Shown here: in pieces, positions 1 through 12,200 of the stretch
Layout: the number at the start of each line of letters is the position of its first letter
Position numbering within the stretch: the first letter of the stretch is position 1
Source: Antedon bifida
Taxonomy: Eukaryota > Echinodermata > Crinoidea > Comatulida > Antedonidae
Reading direction: 5' to 3'
NCBI GenBank assembly: GCA_963402885.1
Contig: OY727094.1
Location: 5,954,501-6,018,500 of the forward strand
DNA length: 64,000 nucleotides
Position numbers and translations under genes: made by a program
The notes under the pieces: model-generated
Database searches by the model: none
Seen by the model: only the letters and a program-made list of their open reading frames with translations
Told to the model about the DNA's origin: nothing

Positions 1-295
1 AAGCCTATGTGCTTTCCCATAAACAGAAGCGTATTGCAACGCTTATTATATTGTTCTTAGCGATCATGACGTCATTTGATGGGATTTTTAAAAATATTAT
101 ACCGTATAAATGGTTATATTATAGGATGAAAACTTTTATAATTTCTTTTTGTTTTCTATAAAAAAATATGCATATTTATATTGTATTATATCTATTTATC
201 ATCGTTTGTTATCGTCGGTATAAGCAAGCCTTAATTAAAGCTTTTTGAACAATATTTATTTATACATTTTAAAAATCATATTCAATTTATTTTAG
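1..295. other. Intron upstream of the first visible p53-family exon
   Basis: AT-rich sequence with no supported coding exon. It ends in a polypyrimidine stretch and AG at 294-295 just before coding sequence, so it is the 3' end of an intron whose upstream exon (transactivation region and start codon) lies left of the window. Confidence 0.7.
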
Positions 296-3200
296 TACTG
301 TGACACCAACGCTTGCAGAACCAATTAACTATAATTATAATGAAATAAACGATCCCAACAGTGTGAACAGGTGTTTAGAGGAAAATTTGCAGTTGGATGG
401 TGTCCTATATGACCTCCAGCCAAATGTCCATCCACATTTCCTTTCGATGATGAACTCGTCTGAATTTCAGTCACAAAACTACTCTGTAAGTAAACAGTTT
501 GTCATTTTTTCAATTAATGTTCATGTTTTTTTAAATTTTTTTATTTATTTTATTTTTATTTCAACAATATTTAATGAGGGTGATCCATCCAGCATTATAA
601 GCTGATCATTAGGGACGCTCAAACAATACAAACAGTAAATACAAAATAAACTATAAAAATAAAAAATTAACAAAGATATAAAAAATTAAATATATATATT
701 TGTTAACATTGTGAATATGGTGGGTATGATTCCATTATGTTTTCATTCCATCTACATATCATGTTTAAAGCTACCCATTTTATTTATCAAATTTGTTTCA
801 ATTTCAAAAGGTGCAGGTCTAGTAATTAATAAAGACACTAAATCCAATATAAATCTGATATATTTCTCATAATTTATTTATTGTTTTTATTTATTTGTTT
901 ACTTCAATAAAATAAACAAAAACACATTAAATGGAAAATATATATATATATATAAATGCATAAAGAAAGTTAATCAACTTAGGTACATGTTATCCAACCA
1001 CATCCGATCCTCAAACTCCTAAAATCATTTTGGTAGTAATCAACTAATAATATTGTTTATATTTATATCTGAAAATAAACAAAAACATCATTTTGGTATT
1101 TCATCATTAAAAAATGAAAAATTATGAATTGAGTGAAGCGAGAGAAGTTTTTAGTATTCAAATCATTTTATATATTGCAGTACTTTTTTTTATATTATTC
1201 ATTGAAAAACAGCATACAAAATTATTCCCAGACATGACTTTATTATGCTTTTACTCAGATTTGCACATGCTCAGATCGTATTCATTAGGTTACCGATTGT
1301 ATTGACGTCGTCTGCTATTAAACAGTACACGTATCTATTGTCGTCTGCTTCAAAACTGTACGCATAATTAATGTCAAATATAGTTCACATTATAATTTTG
1401 ATCTAGGAATTGGTCAGTTCATTTGTTAATTGTAAGCTTCTGGTTTCAAGGTAGTTGAATAATTATCTTTTATCTAGAGTTAGTTCTGTGTTATTTATAG
1501 CGATGATTCACTAAGGTATTATGATTCAACCAAGATTAATATTTTGATCACCCCTGTCTGAAAATAGACTAACCCAGGCAAGTTCAGACTTGCAAATTTG
1601 AATCTGTTCATAATCTGATGAGTCATGATTGTATATTATAACTACCCTGTAGTTAAAATGGAATAACCTGGGCCTGTCTGTTCTTGTAGCTTACTGTTAG
1701 AGGAGATTGGCTGAAACGTTGTTTTTAGCTTTGAAAGTTAATACATTGATTTAAAGCATATGCACGAAAACCCTATTTCTTTCATCATATATGAAAATAA
1801 ATTTTTGACACTTGCGAAATTCATAGAATTGTTAGTTTTTTGGAAGACAATACTTTGTTATTTTGTCATGAGACACACGTCCCTCAATAAGGCTCTAATT
1901 TGGGACACATCTTGGATAATTAAGTGCCTTTTGAGAGTTGAACCCTGTTTCCTACATTAGTGCTATTTCGCAATAATGAAGCACCACGTGATCAGTCAAG
2001 TAAGTAGGTGTCTTTTATTTTTGGCGTCCCATTCCCGCCGATAGTTTTACCACGAGGTGTTGGTCTGTCTGTGAGTGGGACTAAAATTTTCTTGTTGGTC
2101 ATTTTTCTAATTGGTAGGTAGTTTTTTTGCATGTAACAAGTTTAATAATCTACTATCATATCTATATCATCCCAATATTTTTTAATAATTTTATTTATGA
2201 TGGTGTTTTATTAATTATGTACCAATTATAAGTATAGGCACTAGAGTCGCAAGCACAATATAAGTTATTTGACCAATCACAAGTGATGGATTTTTCGAAA
2301 TGTCGCTTGTCATTGGTCAACTCGCTTGCATTGCATCAACAATAGTGGGAACTAAGCTTTAGTATGACCCTACTTTAAATTCTTTTCTTATTCATTAAAG
2401 ATATAGTGTCCCCTGAAAAAATAATTTAAGAATTGAGTTGAATATGCCATTTTAATGTCACATAACATAGTTATTCACTTTGACTAAAAATTGGATTGAA
2501 AAAAAATTTATCTGAATAAACTGTAATTTAAAGTAAAAAAATAGTCAAATTGGCTACCTGCCAGTGGGTTTTTGGTTGAATTTAACCATTTATTTTGTGA
2601 ATTTAACATTATTTTGTTTTGGTAGTCTGAATTTATAAACTTTTAAAATACATCTTTAAATTGATTTATGGTTTCAAAGAATGGTTAAAATTATTTTACA
2701 TTTTTTAAACAAAAAGAGTGAGTTATTGTCACTGGGTTTTTCCAACTTTATATTTTTTTCCCAAGTTATTAATTACTGAAATTAAATGCAATATGCTCTT
2801 ATAAATTATGTTCATTGAACCATGACCAACACAAATTACAAAGTTTACTTTATTTACATTATGTCAGTCTGTGACTCCTAATAAATAGTTATATTATATC
2901 TGCCAACTGTCGCATGAGGGCCGATTTTTTTATGCCTATTTCTCAACCATCCATAAAAATATTCAGAAAAGCATTATTTAATTATTTTATTTAAAGTGCC
3001 TATTTTGAGAGGAAAATTAATTTGAGCATTATTAGCCTGTGGTTATAGGTATTTTATGGTTGATCTAGTACAGGAAAGCCTAATTCAATTTGGTGAAAAA
3101 TTAAACATAGAGGGCGTATTTCACGATTATTTTGAATTATTACAATTTTAATTTTATTTAATGTTGGCCACCGAAAAATTTGGCAGTTATATGATATTGA

Positions 3201-6200
3201 TATAACTTGCTGTAATGCGTTATGACATTGAATTATTAAAAACAAAATTAATATTTTTGTTTGCATAATAATTGCTTCATTGTATTAAATTTTTACTAAA
3301 TGATTCATTTCTGGTTATTGTATTAAAGTGTTAAATCGTGGAGGCCAAGATTTTGCAACAGTTAAAATGATACCTAGATGTTACGTAATAGTAAAGAAAG
3401 TCATAGAATATTTTAACTAGCTAGAGGTTTTTTTTTATGGGGACATCTCTGGACCCACCAAAATCTCCCAGGGCTGTATATTGACTGTAGTGTTAATCTC
3501 TGCCTACACTATCAAACTAGTTTGACAAAAAAAGTGTGATGTGCCCAAATATAGCAGTGATATACCCAAATATGGTAGTAATATGACATCATTATGTCCA
3601 TATATATGGGAACATCACTTTTTTTTATTCAGCCAAAGAATTTAATTTAGTTACATCTTACGATCGTCATTCACAATGTTCTGAGCGCGAATAATTAATT
3701 AATTTTGGGTTTTCCCCTCTTCTGTTTGATATAGGAGAGCATTTATTTTTATTTAATAACTCATGTAGTTAAAACAATAACATTTGTTATATTATAATAT
3801 ACTTCCTAATGATGTATGCTATTGTAGTTTTGGTTTACAGATTATGATTACTGATTTAGGATTTATTATTTTTTGCAGCCACCACCAAACGTGTTGAGTA
3901 TGAACGCTGTTTCACCAGGAGGAGGGGGAGGAGGAGGAGGAGGACCGGCAACAATGGGAGGTGATGCTAATTACCAACAAGGGGATGCCATGCCGCCCCC
4001 ACCGTACTCTCCGTGTGGGGCGGCCTCGCAGTTTATACCCTCAAAGTAAGTAAAGCAGAATGTTGTGGGACAGGCAGACAATGACAGAAGAAAGGGAATA
4101 CAGTAGAACCTTTATTTTTTGCGTACCCTGAGTTTACGTTCCCTGGATTTTACGTACGCATAAAATGACAGTCATCATTATTAGTAATTTATTACATAAA
4201 TAGTGTTATTTTCTTACATTGAAGGTGCAATTTATCATCAACAAATTACAAAGCCATGGAATCCCATGTTTTACGTACTTTCGAATATGTAATGCTTTAC
4301 TAAGGCTCTATCAATCTTAAAATCCATTTTCGCATTGACCAAAACAACTCCACTCCACTTAATTATAAGGCTATTTATGTACACCATTTGTCAATGTTTT
4401 CTACTGCCAGTGATGATGAAATTTGCTATTGGCATTTTGCCTGAAAGATCATTTGTAATTTGATTAAGTGGTGCTTGATTCTGAAATGTCAATATATTTT
4501 ATTGTAATAAACCATAAAACTATGAACAAATCTACTATAAAATTGCTGGTTTGCAGACATGAATTTTGAGCCATAAAGTAATAGATATATGCATTATTAC
4601 CCCGCAAAGTTTATATTTTGCCTTTTTTTGTGTTCTTTCTAGTACCGACTACCCTGGAGATGCTAATTTCCAGATCTACATGGGGCAGCATGCCCAGACA
4701 GTGGCAAAGAGTGCAAGTTGGACAGTAAGTATACGTTTGGAGACTTTCTTGTCATACCTTTGTATGGGACTTCTTGGATCTGGGTAGATAAATGCACTTA
4801 TAAATGGTAGTGAAACCAGAAAGCTATTATAAGTAGCCATCTCTTGGTGTGTTTCTTGGTAAGATCTGAATTTCCAGTAAACTAGGAAGTTACTTTGGAG
4901 ACTTTCTTGTCATACCTTTGTATGGGACTTCTTGGATCTGGGTAGATAAATGCACTTCTAAATGGTAATGAAACCAGAAAGCTATTATAAGTAGCCATCT
5001 CTTTACGCTAAAAATATTAATTATTTTTGTAGTTTTCTAGCCGCCTGAACAAACTGTACGCAGATAAGGATAAATCATTCCCCATCCAGTTTAAGGCGGA
5101 ACTGAAACAGAGGGAGCAGTTTTACATTCGTGTGATGCCTGTGTTTAAGAAGCCTGCACACGTACAAGAAATTGTTAAACGATGTCCTAATCATACTGGA
5201 GAGGACTCAAAAGGTATAGTATGACAAAGGCAATCTAACAACAGGACACTGAGGTCGCCTTTCCAAGATAGGAACTCGTAACAATCCTTTGATATTATGT
5301 CTGGCTGCGAGAATTACCAACAGTATGTACATATTCTCTGTGGCATGCAGTGTTTGATAACTGGAACTGATCGTGTTGCAGCCACAGATAAACTCTTTGA
5401 TCTCCAGAGCTCAGCATCCTCTTAGGTTGCCTTAGTATGATTATTTGGATTGGCTCAAGATGTAAAGTCTAGTCTAGTAAAGTCTTTATAATAATAATAA
5501 TTATATTCTGGATTTATAAAGTGCTTATTGTTGTGAAACCTCTAAGTACTGTACATATTACTACCCCGGTCATTTTTTGATCAAACTTGTATGGAAACAT
5601 ACTCCCATAATATAGCTAGTAATTTGTCACATAAAGTTTGATAGTGTAGACAAAGCTTTACACATTTTGTTTTATTGCCACAGAACCGTGTGCTAAACAT
5701 CTACTTATATGCGAGCACAAACAGGCGGAATACTGCCAGGATCCGGGTACAGGACGTCTTAGCATCCGGGTGCCTTATGAAAACCCGCAGGTTGGGGCCG
5801 AATACACAACATATTTATTTACTTTTAAATGCACCATTTCGTGTGTTGGCGGCATGAATAGGAGACCTGCGATGCTGATCTTTACATTAGAAGATCAAAG
5901 GTTGGTTTTTTTATTTAATTTTCATTTATTATTAAAAGTCATATACGTTTAATTTGTTTACTTGATAGCAATATTCGTTCCATGTGGGATACTATAGTAT
6001 ATTGAGATTATTTACAGGGTTAGGTTAAAAGTTTTAATTTTCTGTTATCATTTCTGTTATTCAGCGGTACTACATTGGGAAGGCGAGTAATTGAAATCCG
6101 GCCATGTGCTTGTCCAGGAAGAGACCGAAAGAATGATGAGGCCGAGTCTAATAAAGAAAAGAGATTGAAAGACAAGGGAACGAACAAAAGAAGTTAGATT

Positions 6201-9200
6201 AACTTAATTATTTCAAAGTTTGTTAAAATTGATAAATAATATATGATAGTGAACTTTACTTTATTGTGCGAGAAAGAGAATTTATTATTTGAATGGAACA
6301 GTAGCATGATGGCTTACTTACAAATCAAATTTGACTCTGCTTTGTTCAAAGACCATCTGCAAAGACCATCTCTTCAGATAAATACAAATAAAAAAAAAAG
6401 ATTTTAGCCTAGTCATAACTAATTGTTTTATTATTTATAGCAAAAGTGACGACGACACAAACAAAAACAATTTCGCAAGTTGGCAAGAAAAGAAAGTTAA
6501 ATGCAGACGATGAATTGTTTACCATTACTGTAAGTAGCCGACAAAAGTAAACTAGGCTTAAGGAATAATGATCGATTGATATACAGTTTATAGGGGCAGA
6601 TTCAAGGGTGACCCGGGCCCTCCCACAGTTTCGAAAATTGAATGCAAAAGATAACACATCAAATTCAACTTCATTTCACCATTTTTAAGCACTGCCAAAT
6701 CTTGGATCTGCCAGTGGTTTACAGTACATAGTTTACATACTTGCCCCAGTGTACGTAGCTCACACAACCATTGTCATAGACGAAATAGCGCCGTGGTTGG
6801 CAGCACCTACTTGACATGGTCCTTAGAGGAGAAAGCATGTAGTTAAAAAGTGTAATACCTAGTCCACAGTGCATTGAAATGACATTTTGTTTGTGGAATG
6901 CCCTATATAAATACATTAACATTATAAATACATTAACATTACAAAATGATATTATTAATTTTAGGTTAAAGGAAGAGAGAATTATGAAATGTTAAAAAAA
7001 ATAAATGAGGCTCTGGAGTTGATGAGAAGTATACCACCAGATCTAAGGAGGCAGTCCAGTGGTATACATAGACATCTTAAAAAAGAGTAAGTATTGATTC
7101 AAACCAATTCCTCTTGAAACCAAACTTTTTGAAATTACCAGAATGTATTCCAAAATCCGGAATTCACAAACTAATGAAAATACGTTCTGAAAGGAAGGTT
7201 TTACAGAAAACCCCAAACTAACTTTAGTTTTCATCTCCTGTACAAAATAAAGTTAGTATAAAACAGTATTTTAAACATTTTGGATTCTTCAGTTCAATAT
7301 ACTACGATTTGGGCATTTTTCGAAAAAAAAAACCTGTACTTGCTGGTACGACGATGCTGGAAATTTTTTGATTTTCGGTAAATATCAGTAAAATCGACTT
7401 GAAATACCATGTATTCAGCTTGATCAATTGGTCACTCTAGTGGTTTTTTTCTGTGTCTTTGAGTGGCAGTATTGAGTGATGTGAGTGAGTGAAAAAATAA
7501 AGTTTGTTTATTATTATGAGATAATTTAAGGTTGTATATTGGTGTTGTGTGAAAACAGCACTATTGATATTAATAATAATATAAACTTTTCTGGCTGTTT
7601 TACTTTATCGTTTTGATTTAGCTTATTCGCTTTTTTTGTTGTATCTCCATTGAGATCCAGCCACGGATACCCACAGCATTGTCATTTTTTCACTATTTTT
7701 CCTTTGTATTTATGTATAATTAATGATAAACAACCAGGTATTAATAACATAACAACCATGTTATGATGTATATTGTGTTTAGAAAAAAGCAACATTGAAA
7801 TTACTTGTGAACTCTGACCATCTTATGGCATTGGAGAAACAGGACACATTGCAATTAGTTTAGTGAATAGTGAAATAGAAGCTAGATCGCTCACTTAGGT
7901 TCTGTTGCATTTTCAATATATGTAGTAGGTAGTAAAGACAATGGACACGTTCATATCAATATCATGATATCCATTATGATAAGCTTAGCATGATAAAACA
8001 TATAGGTTACACAACATCAGGCGCCTAATAAATCCAGGGTATTATAAACTTGTTGACATACAGATCGTAATCTAATATGGTGTTTTGTTACATTGGAAAA
8101 AAGGAAGTATGGTACAGTATTGGCCAATAGGGTTAAGTGCAATAGAACTAAAAACATGGGTTGAAACCAAAACTAGCAAGTACATGCAGAGCACCTAACC
8201 AAAAGACCATCTTTTAGCAATGTTGTCTCACATCATAGCTTTAACAGTAAGATTCTTTTAATTACAACTGCACAATCATCAGTGGGCATCGTGAGGCCCA
8301 CTGATGACTTTCGGTGAAAGTGCAGAAAATAGTTCTTACTGTATTGCCACAATTGAATCATGTACAAAGTAGCTGATAGTTAAAATCATGACATCCAGTC
8401 AGCTTTTATCGGATTCTATGATAAGGTCATATTTTTCACCTGTAATCAATCAAGCCTATCCTCTTTCATAAAGAACAATTTTTAAAGGTAATTTCAATTT
8501 TTTACCTTTTTCCAAAACTAAGTTTAAAAAATAATGTACTAAAAAATTGATGATTGAAATTGATGATTGAAATTGGTTTAAATATCTTTAAAATTATTCT
8601 TATTTTTGCAAATTTTTCAGATTAAAGAGGATAAAGAGAGAGAATAGCGATTTGATTGATTGACATGTGTCAAATAAGCTCCGCCCATCTGATATCAAAT
8701 ATGCTATTATCCATTCGACGCATTCCAGATATTAAGTTTCCAAGTTGTTCAAAAACTCCAGGTCAAAGGTTACAAAAAAAAATCTCAAGGCTGAAATTAG
8801 GATCTGTTCAAATTCGCGGCTTAACGGAAGAGTTATGCATGCGGCATATATAGTTTGTGTTTATTATTTAGCTAATACGCCATCTAGAGTCCGTACTGCA
8901 AGCTGTAGAGTATTGATTTACAAACATGTTTATTTGTTTTTGATTGGATCCTGGCAGACAGATGAACAGACATGACTGTTTTTTACGTTAACCAATGAAA
9001 ACAATTTAATTGCATGCCTGAACACCTTGACTTTTTATGCACCAGATTACCTTGTGCTAGATTTTCGTTGTAATGCCGCCAGTCTGAACATAACCTTATA
9101 TTATAAACGAGAGGATGAGTTAAGGGTCGTATTCAAGTTTGTTAAGGAGTTACTAAATTTTAGGGATTAAGGGGTGGTGAGGGATGGGCATCAGTCAAGT

Positions 9201-12200
9201 GCTATTCAGTCTAAGATGGGGAGGGATGGGTGAGTTATTGCTTGTAAAATCAGGTTTAATTCATAATTTAAAGATAATAAAATGTGTAGTAAATTAAACT
9301 AAATTTTCTAAAAATGTGTTGAAAGGTAAATGCATATATTTTAAATAAAATAGGGCATTAATCATTCATTCAAAAACTAAAAATTCATAATTATTTTTGA
9401 TACAAAACAAGGCCATATACATGGCTGCAGTTGCGTGATCAAATTTTAGTTAGTGTTTACCGACCAACCGACCGACATAGTGAGCTGTAGAGTCGTGTTG
9501 CACGCGACTAAAAATCATGTGTACAATTAAGAAAGGAAAAAACAGAAATGCGGGTATATGAAAGTTTACATGATTTGAAATGAAATGCAAAAGGTATACA
9601 TTGCAGTGCATGTATTGCCCTTAGTCAAGGAGGCTAGGCCCTATATTTTCACATTTTGACCCAAAACTACCAGAAAGCGAGCTTACTTAAGAATCTATGT
9701 GCAACACTGTGGTTAGTAATATAGCGTACATTTCATGTTATGTAACGGTGCTTTCATTAGGTATAGTAACATTTATTAGAAATGTACACATACGAATTGC
9801 TATAGCCTTGTTGTGCTTGTACTACTAATATTTCTATTATACTGACAAAACCAGTTACCAAATTCACCCTATCAAATCAACTGGACAAGCAATTTTCTAG
9901 TGGATTTTTTCTAATTGCTACTGCTAGTTGAAAATTTTGAAACTAGCTAATTATGTTCGCTTTAGATCAAGACACAACTTTGCGCTGATTAGCTGCATCA
10001 TGGGAGTATGTTTCCATAGGTTTCCACACAAAAAATGACCGGGGTAATAATGCTCAGTGCTTAGAGGTTTCACAACATTAGGAGCTATATAAATCCAGGA
10101 TATTATTATTATTATTATTATTACACAGTAATTTTGGTCTATAATAACATTGACCAATAATAGCATAAGTATGAATTATTTGTTTTGTCACTACAGTTTT
10201 TCTGTCAGAAGATGGACTGATCTTTTATTTTTGTAAATGAAATATATTATGCTGTCTCATTTCTCAATTTTATTTTGATATTTCATTTTATGTCACTTAA
10301 AGATGTATTGTCCCCCTGAAAAAATAATTTTTAACAAAATTTTTTTTTAATATGCCATATTAATGTAACATAATAGTTATCCACTTTGACCAAAAATTAA
10401 ATCGAAAAAAAATGTATTTACCTGAAAAAAATGTAATTTAAAGCAAAAAATGGCCAAATTGGCTGCCAGCCAGTTGATTTTCGGTTGAATTTAACCATTT
10501 ATTTAGTAAATTTATAGGTGAAAACATTATTTTTTTTCATTCTTTTTTCTATGGAAGTGATTAACGTTATTAAAACTACAAAATAACATATTTAAAGTCT
10601 GATTTAATTAATCTTCATTTTTCATGTTTTTGGGGGACAATACATCTTTAATTAATCTTTTGTTTTAATATTTGTAAAAATTGTGTTTTTTACTTTTATA
10701 CTGTGTGCATGAATTTCCTTATTTGGACAAGTTGATGAAATGTGTAGGCTATAATCTTTATTTTATCCTAGATTATTTCACTTTTTTAATATTTTTATAT
10801 GGTATATATTCCATATTAATTAAAAATTGTTTATCACCCTGTAATTGGTGTTTATGCTGTTAAAAAAAACAAAAACATTCTTGTGTTGAGCTAAAATGAT
10901 TAATGTTACATTTTGATTTTAAGAAAGTTTTGATTTTTAGGTATCCTAGGTATTGCTTGCTTTAGTAGCATTATGATGACCTATGGATTTGAATTACCTT
11001 AATTATCTTAAACTTATTGTTTTTTTAATGTAGAAATATCCACTTTTTGTATTTCAACGTTCTATATTTTTAGTAATTTTGTTTATAATTTGTACCTATT
11101 ATTCAAATATACAGTATGTATGTTTAACTAGGCATTGGACCAAATACCTAATTAGTTTGAGATGTTGTGTTCAGATGTTTTTTCCAAAAAGATTTTCTGA
11201 AAGGTCTACTGGGTTATTTAAAGTGCATGTGAACTGGTCCTCCAGTCCAGAAGTGTACATTGGAATTCCAGTTTTAAGTTCTTATCAGAAAAGACTTGTT
11301 CTACCACCAGAAATATGGCCGAGTAGTACCTTAAGTCTGTAGCGATTTTATGAAATCATTTTTTGATTTTATGATGTGTAGTTATTTATTAACCGTGAAT
11401 TATTTAAGTAAACAACCTCATTTATTTGTAGTTTTCTGTAGATCAGAATTTACAATGTAGCTAGGTTTTATAGTTTGTAGATTTTTGTATAGATTGTTTT
11501 ATATAGTACTAATTTGTGTGTGCTGGGCATGGACAGGGAAGATATAGGAGAATGGGATAGCTGAGGAGGATATTGGGATCGCTAAGAAGGAAAATTATGG
11601 GACGGTTAAGGGAAGGGCATATTATTTGAATGGTGGCTTATAAGTGGATCGAGATACTAGGCTGGAATAGCTTAAAAATGGATAATAAAAAGGGGAAAGT
11701 TGATACGGGAAGGGGAAAGGCTGTAATAGCCTAGAAGGAGACATTTGAAAAGGGAAGGCTGGAATAGCAAAGAAATGGGTATTGGGAAGGGATGAAGTGG
11801 GTGGTTGTGTAAAATAATTTACTAACAAAATATTTAATTATTTAAAATAAACTATTGTGAAGGAGAAGAGAAGTGTATTCTCATTTCTGTATTTTTTGTT
11901 AGCATTGCTGTTGTATTTTTTGGTTGAAGCTGCTGCTTTTGTAGTTGCTGTTGTGTTGCTTTGTCTGTAATTGCAACTGTTCCTGTCGTGGCTGTGTTGG
12001 TATCATTGTAGTTGCTGTTACGTTTATGCCTTTGTAGTTGATGTTGCTGCTGTTGTGTTGCTGCCTTTGTAGTTGATGTTGCTGCTGTTGTGTTGCTGCC
12101 TTTGTAGTTGATGTTGCTGCTGTTGTGTTGCTACCATTGTAGTTGATGTTGCTGCTGCTATGCTGCAACTCATGCGTTGTTTTTATCTTTTTAGGTCTTC

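Larger units (their letters stand above)
7087..12194 (+). other. Large p53-family intron with the alternative terminal exon and repeats
   Basis: About 5.1 kb. Apart from the candidate exon at 8621-8663 it holds dispersed repeats: a Helitron-like end fragment at 9430-9515, a repeat with an (ATT)n tail at 10000-10125, a palindromic element at 10298-10655, a relative of the 231-bp satellite unit near 11130-11345, a purine-rich run at 11525-11810 and a CTG-rich minisatellite at 11900-12165. No other coding sequence is supported. Confidence 0.6.

Noticed and set aside
11899-12168. Minus-strand Gln/Asn/Thr-rich frame of 89 codons
   Set aside because: It is the complement of the CTG-rich minisatellite. 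Repetition explains the open frame and no flanking gene structure exists.
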